A DNA stretch of 36,936 nt from Bacillota bacterium (GTDB taxonomy: Bacteria > Bacillota > Sulfobacillia > Sulfobacillales > JAIMBI01), in the NCBI GenBank assembly GCA_021797815.1, contig JAJZYZ010000024.1:1-36936 (forward strand). The letters run 5' to 3'. Made by a program: the position numbers and the translations under genes. Position 1 is the stretch's first letter; every line of letters starts with the position of its first letter. Positions 1-5,854 of this stretch are shown piece by piece. A model generated the notes under the pieces. The model did not search any database. It saw only the letters and a program-made list of their open reading frames with translations, and was not told the DNA's origin.

Positions 1-300
1 TCCCACGCCTTCCGCCGCCCGCTGGGCTCCCCGGTTCCAGACCAGGCGGCGATTCAGCATGGTCATCTGTTCGTCGCTCGCGACCGGGGTCAGCACCACC
101 GAGACGGTCAGCGCCTCATTGGCCAGGATGAGAGGCAGCGCCCAGCCCGGACTCACCTCTCTGGGCCAGGCCCTCACGGTGAGACCGCGGAGAAGCTCGA
201 CATCGGAGGCAACGTGGTCCGCGCGCACCTCCACCGCATCGGGCCACAGACCCTCGAGCCGTCGCGTCATTTCTACTTCAGCAGCAGGCTCGAATCCCAC
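1..300 (-). CDS. VirB4-like conjugation ATPase, N-terminal part (runs off left edge)
   Basis: Only the first 100 codons are in the window. The likely start is GTG at 300, seven bases after the ribosome site AGGGGGTGA, inside the end of the upstream TraC-like gene. The visible part contains a 'TVRAWPREVSPGWALPL' stretch, then a beta-rich piece ending 'MLNRRLVWNRGAQ'. This matches the N-terminal pattern of VirB4/TraE-type ATPases in Gram-positive conjugation systems, which energise pilus and channel assembly at the membrane. The Walker motifs would lie beyond the window, so the ATPase call rests on this N-terminal pattern and on the virB2-virB6-virB3-like order upstream. The frame stays open for some distance upstream of 300, so fusion with the preceding gene by a frameshift is possible. 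Confidence 0.62.
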   Translation of the reverse strand, partial: MGFEPAAEVEMTRRLEGLWPDAVEVRADHVASDVELLRGLTVRAWPREVSPGWALPLILANEALTVSVVLTPVASDEQMTMLNRRLVWNRGAQRAAEGVG

Positions 301-878
301 GACCAGCTCACCCCCTGTTCCGCCTCGCGCCCGTTCAAACAGGCGAAGATGAACCGATACAGCTCCTCCGTGCCCTGCCGCCGCACCTTGACGCCAAGTG
401 GGCGCAAGCCCTGGTCGACCACCACTATCCTCCGGGCGAGCTCCCGCTCGGCCTCCTCCCACAACCCCTCTCCCCGTCGTATGGGACGCGAGCGGGTGTC
501 CGTCCCGAGCCAGGACAGCACGATGTAGAACCGCCGCCGCAGCAAGTGCTCCAGGTGCTGGGACTCGTTGAGAAAACGGAGATAGTCGCCGAGCGCTGGC
601 CGCAGGTGCGCCTCCAGATCCGCCTCCCGCGCCTTCATCTCCGCAAGATAATCGTCAAGCCGTACGACATCGGTCTTGATGAGGAGCTGCACCGGGAACG
701 TGAGGCCGTTTAGAAACCGGGCAAAGCCAAGGACGAGGGCCCTGCGCTCTCGCTCATCCTTGAGGGCGAAACCGACCGGAGACGCTTCGAGGACCGCCAG
801 GTAGCGATCCCGGTCCATGAGACACAGATCTCCACCGATAGCGCGGATCGGAAACAGCCTTTGCATGGAACGGGCCAA
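273..878 (-). CDS. TraC-like conjugation protein (VirB4 N-terminal-domain type)
   Basis: A 201-residue cytoplasmic protein. It opens with 'LFPIRAIGGDLCLM', followed by 'YLAVLEASPVGFAL' and a helical stretch ending 'RRRFYIVLSWLG'. These elements recur in TraC-type proteins of Gram-positive conjugative elements, which resemble the N-terminal domain of VirB4 without its ATPase part. The start chosen is TTG at 878, because AGAGGTGA lies six to seven bases upstream; ATG at 866 is the alternative but sits too far from that site. The ribosome site overlaps the stop codon of the PrgI-like gene. The C-terminal end overlaps the next gene by about 28 bases in another frame. Role in the secretion complex is inferred from family and context. 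Confidence 0.7.
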   Translation of the reverse strand: MARSMQRLFPIRAIGGDLCLMDRDRYLAVLEASPVGFALKDERERRALVLGFARFLNGLTFPVQLLIKTDVVRLDDYLAEMKAREADLEAHLRPALGDYLRFLNESQHLEHLLRRRFYIVLSWLGTDTRSRPIRRGEGLWEEAERELARRIVVVDQGLRPLGVKVRRQGTEELYRFIFACLNGREAEQGVSWSWDSSLLLK

Positions 879-884
879 CCCGTA

Positions 885-1274
885 TCACCTCTTCTTCCAT
901 TGGTTTTGTTTCAGGCGTGTCTCGCTTTGGCCGTAGACTCCCCGGGCAGCCCGTCTCGGCCATGCCCCCCTCAGCCTGGCGGGTCTGTGGGTCTCACCGC
1001 CTTCGGGTGGGCACACGTAGATCTGGGGTGTCGCCATGAACCGGATCAGAAGGCCCGCCCACACGTACACCGGCACCTCATCTAGCCGCACGTTGGCACT
1101 GATAGTCGCGGCGACGACCACTCCGAGCATCAGCCATCGGTGGGTCCCGCCATGGAGAACCGCCAAGGCCCCGACAAACGCCCCAGTCAGCACCACCGCC
1201 ACGGTAGCGGCCGGTATGCCGAACAGCACATTCAACTCGTCCGCCAGGGGCAGCGGGATACGGCGCGTCACCAC
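885..1274 (-). CDS. PrgI/VirB3-like conjugation membrane protein
   Basis: A 129-residue protein with the arrangement of PrgI-family proteins: a short 'RRIPLPLADELNVLFG' lead, two closely spaced hydrophobic segments (about residues 22-43 and 47-61) and a cytoplasmic remainder with 'VYVWAGLLIRFM'. PrgI/VirB3 proteins are small inner components of conjugative type IV secretion and usually precede VirB4-type genes, as here. The last 40 residues are rich in Arg and Lys and are less typical. The start is GTG at 1274 or GTG at 1271; both fall within the stop region of the VirB6-like gene, the second giving a four-base GTGA overlap. The stop codon is part of the ribosome site of the next gene. Confidence 0.72.
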   Translation of the reverse strand: MVTRRIPLPLADELNVLFGIPAATVAVVLTGAFVGALAVLHGGTHRWLMLGVVVAATISANVRLDEVPVYVWAGLLIRFMATPQIYVCPPEGGETHRPARLRGAWPRRAARGVYGQSETRLKQNQWKKR

Positions 1275-2044
1275 ATCACCAGTCTTGGACGGACTGGGGA
1301 GCCAAGTCCCACCAGGCGTCGGAACTCACCGGGCACCATGACCATGAACCAGAGCGATCCGGCCGCAAACAGGAGCCCCGACAGGCTGCCCGCGGCCCCC
1401 ATGTACTGAAGAGCCAGCCACCAGGCCGTGGCCTGGAGCGCCTGCGTAAGTGTGAGGGCCGCGAGCTCCCGCATCTGAACTCCAAGGCGCACGTCGTCGC
1501 CGCTCACGAGCCACCAAAGTAGAAACCATGGGATGAGGCCCGCGAGCCATATGATGTGGATGAGGCGCGTGACGTAGAGGAGAGAGAGATAGAGCACGAC
1601 GATGACCACGATGACCAAGAGCGCCAGGAGCCACAGGGGAGAGGATGCCATCATCCCGGGCGAGAACGTTCCGGACGCCACTTTCATGGGGGAGACGAAC
1701 GCGATCACCATGCGGTTGTTCACGTAGAACAGGATCCGCAGCGCGGCCGGCTCGATCGCCATCAAGCCGGCCGCGACGAAAGCCCGTACCACGACGCCGC
1801 TCGTAAATTCGGCGCGACCGAATCCGACCAGATCGGGCCATACGGCCCTCAAGGCGGCCAGGATCACGGCTGCCCCCACCCCCGCCAGTGCCACATTGCG
1901 CGACACGTCCATGAAGGCGGCCGCGGCTGGCAGCAACGTCAGCGGTCGGAACACCACCAGCTGCAGGAGCATGGTCGCGCCCCGCAGCACCAGACGCAAC
2001 ATGATGCCCACGACCAGGTTCAGAACACTCAGGACCGGGTTCAT
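1268..2044 (-). CDS. VirB6/TrbL-like polytopic membrane protein
   Basis: A 258-residue protein dominated by hydrophobic segments: N-terminal helices around residues 5-45, a long pair near 45-90, a strongly hydrophobic run 'LLALLVIVVIVVLYLSLLYV' in the middle, then 'IIWLAGLIPWFLLWWLV' and a C-terminal pair. This is the size and topology of VirB6/TrbL-type channel proteins in Gram-positive conjugation systems. The start ATG at 2044 overlaps the virB2 stop by four bases (ATGA), so translation is probably coupled. The call relies on topology and gene order, since this family has few invariant residues. Confidence 0.68.
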   Translation of the reverse strand: MNPVLSVLNLVVGIMLRLVLRGATMLLQLVVFRPLTLLPAAAAFMDVSRNVALAGVGAAVILAALRAVWPDLVGFGRAEFTSGVVVRAFVAAGLMAIEPAALRILFYVNNRMVIAFVSPMKVASGTFSPGMMASSPLWLLALLVIVVIVVLYLSLLYVTRLIHIIWLAGLIPWFLLWWLVSGDDVRLGVQMRELAALTLTQALQATAWWLALQYMGAAGSLSGLLFAAGSLWFMVMVPGEFRRLVGLGSPVRPRLVMW

Positions 2045-2274
2045 GAGGCGATGAACTGGAGGAGCCCGCGGATGACGCCCACCATGAGCACCAGGAGCAG
2101 TCCGACCGCCGCCCGCATCATCACACTTTTGGCTGCCTCGACACTCCGCGGCGAACTCGCGATCATATAGCGTACGCCTCCATAGACCATCACCAGGGTG
2201 AAGAGTCCTCCGGAAACGGTCACCAAGAGCGTCGTCAGTCGGGAAATGACGGCCACCATCTGGGTATCCGGCAT
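2041..2274 (-). CDS. VirB2/TrbC-like pilin subunit
   Basis: A 77-residue protein with two hydrophobic helices joined by a short basic/polar loop. The segment 'VYGGVRYMIASSPRSVEAAK' is the typical loop of Gram-positive VirB2-like proteins, which form the pilus or pilus-like channel lining. The start is ATG at 2274, preceded by AGAGGAGGACCC. The frame is open further upstream to a TTG at 2346, which would add a basic-hydrophobic leader; the excellent ribosome site at 2274 argues against it. It is the first gene of the operon. The region before it can fold so that the ribosome site is paired (see the leader hairpin), and that region plus the first six codons recur in a diverged copy near 5.0-5.2 kb. 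Confidence 0.7.
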   Translation of the reverse strand: MPDTQMVAVISRLTTLLVTVSGGLFTLVMVYGGVRYMIASSPRSVEAAKSVMMRAAVGLLLVLMVGVIRGLLQFIAS

Positions 2275-2277
2275 GGG

Positions 2278-2324
2278 TCCTCCTCTGCGTATGCATCTAC
2301 GCAACGCTTGCATGATAAGGAGGA
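2278..2324 (-). promoter_or_regulatory. virB2 leader able to mask the ribosome site
   Basis: On the minus strand, TCCTCCT (2324-2318) is the exact complement of AGGAGGA (2284-2278), the ribosome site of virB2. Between them TGCGTA (2303-2298) and TACGCA (2291-2286) form a second perfect stem with a six-base loop. The two stems would stack and bury the ribosome site. The pairing is seen directly; control of translation is inference and needs transcription to begin upstream of 2324. Confidence 0.4.
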
Positions 2325-2363
2325 GAAGAGCAATTTTTCGTGTCAAACTTGGCTAGTCGTCTT

Positions 2364-2387
2364 GCGCCTTGCCATATGGCAAGGCGC
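2364..2387. repeat. Perfect 24-bp palindrome in the virB2 upstream region
   Basis: GCGCCTTGCCAT is followed at once by its exact reverse complement ATGGCAAGGCGC. It lies 90-113 bases upstream of the virB2 start codon. A two-fold symmetric site of this length may be a repressor operator for the conjugation operon. The equivalent place in copy B keeps the right half (GGCAGGGCGC) but has lost most of the symmetry. Confidence 0.6.
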
Positions 2388-3582
2388 TTGGGAACGCCAA
2401 GGGAGCAAGGATTCGACACGATTCGATAGTTTTACCCAGATTGCGAGCGCAAGAGAATCCTCGTTTAGAAGCAGGCTTCGGCTAACGCGACAGCGTGTGG
2501 CGGCCCCGTTTTTCGCCGACCCCAAAGCCGGGCACCTCGTCCAGGAGGGGGAAGCCGTCCCCAAACCCGCAAACCGCTGCGGGCACGACCCATCGTGACG
2601 ACGGTCCGGAGCACGCGGCCTCGACCCGGACAGAACTTGGACGCCCCGCCACCTGGCAGGGTCCCGGCGACAGGCCGTAACATCCGTTCCTGTGATGTGG
2701 GAGACCTCTCAAGTGGCTCGCGTCCGGGAGCATCAACGGCCCTCTGTCCTGGCCACGTGCAGACGGGGCCCGGGTGTCCGGGCCTGCTCTCACCAGAGGC
2801 TCGCGACAGCCAGGTTCTGTCTTTGCCAGCGGGTTCGATGGCGAGAGCCTCTCGTCTCCCGTCGGTGGGTGAGGCCGTACGCCAGGACCCCCTCTTGTGT
2901 CTGACGGTGGCGCCAGCAGCCGTCCGTACCAGACGGAGGCTCATCGAGAGCCCCCGGCCGCGTCACAGGGAAAGCCGGGGAAGTTGACGCTGGCTAACGG
3001 CAGGCCTCGGCGCGGGCTTGGAACACGGCGTTCTGCGGGCATTGACCCGCACAGGTGGCCAGGAATGGCAGTCGCGTCGGGCTCGGCCCCCGGGGGAGCC
3101 AGCAGGCGGCCGCGGGCGCGATCGGCCGCACCGTGGGACCCAGCCGGTGGTCGGCCGGGGCCTTCATCTGAATCTGGTGCGGCGGTCGGGCGGCAGAGCA
3201 TGCGAACAGGAGTCTGACCGTCCGGTCCGCGGTGAAGCGCCAGACGGCGTCGACGTCGTGAAAGCTCCTCGGCCCCGAACGGTTTCCGGGACGGGCCCAC
3301 CCCTTCTGCCCGCAGGAGTGAGCCCCACCTTCGAGGGGCATCGTGTCGGCAGGGGGAGCCGGGTGCGGAATAAACGTGGTGCCCCGACATCCATATCTGA
3401 GGGATGGGTTCCGCTGCTCGCAGGTCATGGGTGCTGGAGGCTCACACATGGACGGCAGGTGACATTCACGGACGGACCCTTCTGGCATTAAAGACTCGCG
3501 AGCGTGGCCGCGCTCCGGGGTCGAGGCGAGCACGGCCGCCTACGGCGATTTCTACCGGCGCACTCCCGTCCGTGGAGCGTGG

Positions 3583-3630
3583 GACCCTTCGTTCCGAGGT
3601 CCGATGCCCTGGCGCATCGGTCCGAAGGTC
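3583..3630. repeat. Extended imperfect hairpin
   Basis: An inner stem CCGATGC (3601-3607) with GCATCGG (3614-3620) sits inside an outer stem CCTTCG (3586-3591) with CGAAGG (3623-3628). There are short internal loops and no T-run on either side, so it is not a classic terminator. Function unknown. Confidence 0.4.
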
Positions 3631-3674
3631 TGACCGTCGTTGAGCGTCCCTGTGCCGGCCTGAGGAGGGCCATA

Positions 3675-4019
3675 ATGGCGTGGACTGGCCAAATGGTGTT
3701 CGGGGGAGATCTTGGCCCAGGCGAGTCTGTTGGAGTGGCGGGATCACGTCGGAAGAAGCACCAAACCCCACCAAAGTGGGAATACGATCGTTTGGCCGGG
3801 GCCGTCCATAAGTCGCGGAGACTTCGGCATCATCGGCCAGACCATCCTGTCGATCCTGTTTTCGCCGTCGTCGGGCGGGTCCGGTACGAAGAGTCGAACC
3901 GCTGCCAGGACCACTCGGGTACTTTCGATAGGTCGGCGGCTACGGCCGGGAGACACGACAGATGCTGTGACGTTACTCCGTCGGACGGCGGCAGGGTATC
4001 GTGTGTCACGCTCGATTAG
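3675..4019 (+). CDS. Possible small protein upstream of the mutarotase gene (doubtful)
   Basis: A 114-codon frame begins at ATG 3675, six bases after a clean AGGAGG, and ends at TAG 4019 just before the mutarotase ribosome site. The product starts 'MAWTGQMVFGGDLGPGE' and is rich in Arg, His, Asp and Cys. I recognise no family, and a competing open frame overlaps it. The ribosome site and the close spacing to the next gene are the only support, so a chance frame in GC-rich DNA is more likely than a gene. Confidence 0.2.
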   Translation: MAWTGQMVFGGDLGPGESVGVAGSRRKKHQTPPKWEYDRLAGAVHKSRRLRHHRPDHPVDPVFAVVGRVRYEESNRCQDHSGTFDRSAATAGRHDRCCDVTPSDGGRVSCVTLD

Positions 4020-4039
4020 GAGGTTAGGAGGCGAGGCGC

Positions 4040-4342
4040 GTGTCGCGAGCGGTGTTTCGTATGCGGGTCAAGGCAGGTCAAGAGGCGCTCTATCAGGAGC
4101 GTCACAAGGCGGTGTGGCCCGACGTCGAGGAGGCGTGTCGGCGCGCCGGCATGGCGCGCTACACCATTTTCATGGCGGGGCGGGAACTGATTGCCTATTT
4201 TGAGGCCGACGACCCGCCGGCGACCCTGGATCGCTTGCAGAAGGATGTCGTCATGCATCGTTGGTGGGCGTTCATGGAACCGGTCATGGACGAAGACCCG
4301 CAAGACGCCCGGGCGTACGACGAGGTGTTCCATCTGGACTAA
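4040..4342 (+). CDS. L-rhamnose mutarotase-like protein (RhaM/YiiL family)
   Basis: A 100-residue dimeric alpha/beta-barrel-type protein. Family members interconvert the alpha and beta anomers of L-rhamnose in the cytosol. The residues known as catalytic or sugar-binding in E. coli RhaM are present at matching places: Tyr18, His22, Tyr41, and the Trp75-Trp76 pair in 'HRWWAF'; length is also right. The start is GTG at 4040, after AGGAGG and TAGGAGG copies at 4018-4032. No other rhamnose gene is in the window. It is the only clear gene between the conjugation operon and the thioesterase operon and lies on the opposite strand to both. The substrate could be another sugar, so no gene symbol is assigned. 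Confidence 0.85.
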   Translation: MSRAVFRMRVKAGQEALYQERHKAVWPDVEEACRRAGMARYTIFMAGRELIAYFEADDPPATLDRLQKDVVMHRWWAFMEPVMDEDPQDARAYDEVFHLD

Positions 4343-5018
4343 GCCGCACGAACGGCCGTACCGGGGCCGATGGCCGATTGGATCGGGCAGCCGAGGCGTC
4401 GGGTGTAATCGGTTTCGGGACTGGCGTCGTGATTTTTGGGCGGGACTGGCGGCGCCGCCCCGAGGCCCGGCGGCCGTGCATCGGAACCATGGTCGGGGCC
4501 GGGACGGATCGCCCGGCGCACGTGAGTTCCCGGTGCCATTCCCCCGTGGGACGCCGTGAGATCCTGCAACCGGCGACCGCATAAAAACCTGGACGTCGCC
4601 CGCGAACGTCGTCCCCGTCCTTTTTGGCCGCGCCGCGCGTGCTGCCTGCAAGATGGGTCTGTGGCCTCGCCCGCCGCAGCGGGAGCCAGCGAGTGGATCG
4701 GCGAAAACGGGTGTCACAGACGGGTCTTGCCGAAGCGCCCGGGTGGACGCAGGCCGAGGTGATGAGGGGGCGCGCGGGGGTCCGTCTTCCAAGACTGTAT
4801 GATGCCCCCGACACGCCCCGCCCACCGCGAGCGATAAGAAGAAGTCCGGCGGGTCTTTCCCACCAGGAACGCGATGGCCTCTGAGATAAAGCGGCTGCTC
4901 GTCGCCCACCATCATGAGGCTTCCCCCGGCGCTTCCTCTACGAGCGGCGCCCGAACGGGACGCCTCGCCAGCGCCGGCCTTTGCCGCCTGGATGGGCTCC
5001 CGCCGGGCACGGATTTCT
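4343..5018. other. Gene-poor stretch, 0.7 kb
   Basis: I see no gene, RNA or clear terminator after the mutarotase gene. Frames are open but give Arg/Pro-rich products without family patterns. The right end adjoins repeat copy B. A frame that begins at the ATG of copy B (5036) reads MPDACM, parallel to virB2 MPDTQM, then becomes Pro/Gly/Arg-rich and stops at 4938; it looks like the stub of a lost gene. Confidence 0.5.
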
Positions 5019-5216
5019 CATGCAGGCATCCGGCATGGCCTTCCCCACTCGCGCGCATCGACGAAACGCCCGCGGAATAAGGCGGTTAGGGCCGATCTTC
5101 GTGTTAAAAGCGCCAGCACTGCCTGCACCCGGCCATTCGGCAGGGCGCGCAGCGACTTCCAAGGCGCCAGGATTCGACAGGGTTCAACCGTTTTACCAAG
5201 ACTGCAGTCGCGGCAA
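5019..5216 (-). repeat. Direct repeat copy B, decayed virB2-type leader
   Basis: This is the partner of copy A (2257-2455). It keeps an ATG CCG GAT start (ATG at 5036) with a GGGGAAGG ribosome-like site, a TTAACA box where copy A has TTGACA, and the GGATTCGACA and GTTTTACC blocks. It ends at the stop codon of the thioesterase gene (5223-5225). The reading frame after its ATG shares only the first six codons with virB2 and then fails, so this copy is a remnant. The leader hairpin and the 24-bp palindrome are not preserved. Confidence 0.7.
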
Positions 5217-5222
5217 ACCCGG

Positions 5223-5699
5223 TTAAGGAGATCGCCGTGGCCGCCGCGACAGCCTTTCACGCCGGCGCTCTTCCGCGGCCTCATAGCGGACCTGCTCCTC
5301 CGCAGTACTCAATATCAGCGGGGGAATCTCGACGGGACGGCCGGCATCGTCAATCGCGACGAAGGTGAGGTAGGCGGTACTGGTCTTGGTCAAGGTGCCT
5401 TGCAGCAGGTCGTCGCAAAACACATTCACCTCCACTTCCATGGACGTGCGGCCGACCCAGTTCAGATGGGCCTCGAGGCGGACGACCTGACCCACCCGGA
5501 TAGGGTGGCGGAAGTCGACACTGTCCATCGACGCGGTGACGGCGACCCGGCCCGCATGGCGGGCTGAGGTGATAGCGCCGGCAAGGTCGATGAGGTGCAT
5601 GACCCGCCCGCCCAAGATGTGTCCGAGCATGTTGGAGTCGTTCGGCAAAACGAGTTCGGTCATCTCAGTCCGGCTCTCAGCGACCGTCTTTCCGATCAG
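5223..5699 (-). CDS. Acyl-CoA thioesterase, hotdog fold (YciA/BFIT type)
   Basis: A cytosolic thioesterase of about 158 residues that would hydrolyse acyl-CoA to free acid and CoA. The hotdog core is visible: 'MTELVLPNDSNMLGHILGG' then 'RVMHLIDLAGA', 'VTASMDSVDF' and 'RVGQVVRLEAHLN', with the Asn-Asp and Gly-Gly features of this family. The start is uncertain. No ATG, GTG or TTG exists at the expected N-terminus. A CTG at 5699 overlaps the preceding stop as CTGA and yields the family-like lead 'GKTVAESRTEM'; the first ATG is at 5663 and would remove that lead. It is the last gene of the gatC-gatA-gatB-rlmD operon. The stop adjoins repeat copy B. Confidence 0.85.
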   Translation of the reverse strand: MIGKTVAESRTEMTELVLPNDSNMLGHILGGRVMHLIDLAGAITSARHAGRVAVTASMDSVDFRHPIRVGQVVRLEAHLNWVGRTSMEVEVNVFCDDLLQGTLTKTSTAYLTFVAIDDAGRPVEIPPLILSTAEEQVRYEAAEERRRERLSRRPRRSP

Positions 5700-5854
5700 C
5701 GCGCCCGTGGCGACCTCTCCCCTTCCGAAGACTCTCGCCCGATTTCCTGGCCGCGCTCCTCGCGCTCCATCTGGTATCCCTTTTGAATCAGCCAGAACGT
5801 GAGGAACAAACCCAAAACACCAATCACCACGATGAACCACAGGAAAAGGCTCAT
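5696..5854 (-). CDS. Small single-pass membrane protein, 52 residues
   Basis: The product has one N-terminal hydrophobic helix (about residues 3-23, 'LFLWFIVVIGVLGLFLTFW') and a charged tail rich in Glu and Arg. Its ATG at 5854 overlaps the rlmD stop by four bases (ATGA), and its TGA at 5696 overlaps the CTG start proposed for the thioesterase. This tight packing on both sides supports a real gene although it is short. I recognise no family; the role is unknown. A membrane-anchored helper or regulator is only a guess. Confidence 0.6.
   Translation of the reverse strand: MSLFLWFIVVIGVLGLFLTFWLIQKGYQMEREERGQEIGRESSEGERSPRAR

Larger units (their letters stand above)
2257..2455 (-). repeat. Direct repeat copy A (virB2 upstream region and first codons)
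   Basis: This block matches 5019-5216 in the same orientation, with a nearly constant offset of 2761-2762 bases. Shared pieces, on the plus strand in order, are ATCCGGCATGG (virB2 codons 1-3 and just upstream), GCATCnACG, TAAGGnGG, TTCGTGTnAAA, GCCATnnGGCAnGGCGC, GGATTCGACAnG and GTTTTACCnAGA. By eye the identity is about 60-70 percent with one or two gaps. The order and spacing rule out chance. Copy A carries the apparent promoter and leader region of virB2. Confidence 0.75.
2456..4039. other. Gene-poor stretch, 1.6 kb
   Basis: No convincing protein or RNA gene was recognised. Several frames stay open because the DNA is GC-rich, but their products are Arg/Pro/Gly-rich with no family pattern. 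The first 100 bases next to copy A can be aligned at low identity with the 3' end of the thioesterase gene near 5223-5320, which suggests decayed duplicate sequence. Further right lie a long hairpin (3583-3630) and one small open frame with a good ribosome site (3675-4019). Confidence 0.55.

Noticed and set aside
1268-2296. A 342-residue VirB6 protein starting upstream of 2044
   Set aside because: The extra N-terminal part is the virB2 gene read in another frame; the ATGA overlap at 2044 marks the true start.
2041-2346. A longer VirB2 starting at TTG 2346 with a signal-like leader
   Set aside because: The ATG at 2274 has a far better ribosome site, and copy B conserves the ATG CCG GAT start.
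2318-2346. A sigma-A promoter for virB2 built on TTGACA (2346-2341)
   Set aside because: The nearest -10-like box, TATCAT, is 23 bases away, too far for a standard promoter; copy B keeps TTAACA but no -10 either.
2330-2760. A tmRNA gene (ssrA) beginning at GGATTCGACA
   Set aside because: No tag-peptide frame, no 3' half with a T-arm and CCA, and the 5' acceptor strand is too short. The likeness is confined to the repeat core and is reported as such.
2820-2850. A tRNA-like GGGTTCGATGG piece
   Set aside because: The flanking bases do not form a T-stem and no acceptor, D or anticodon arm can be placed.
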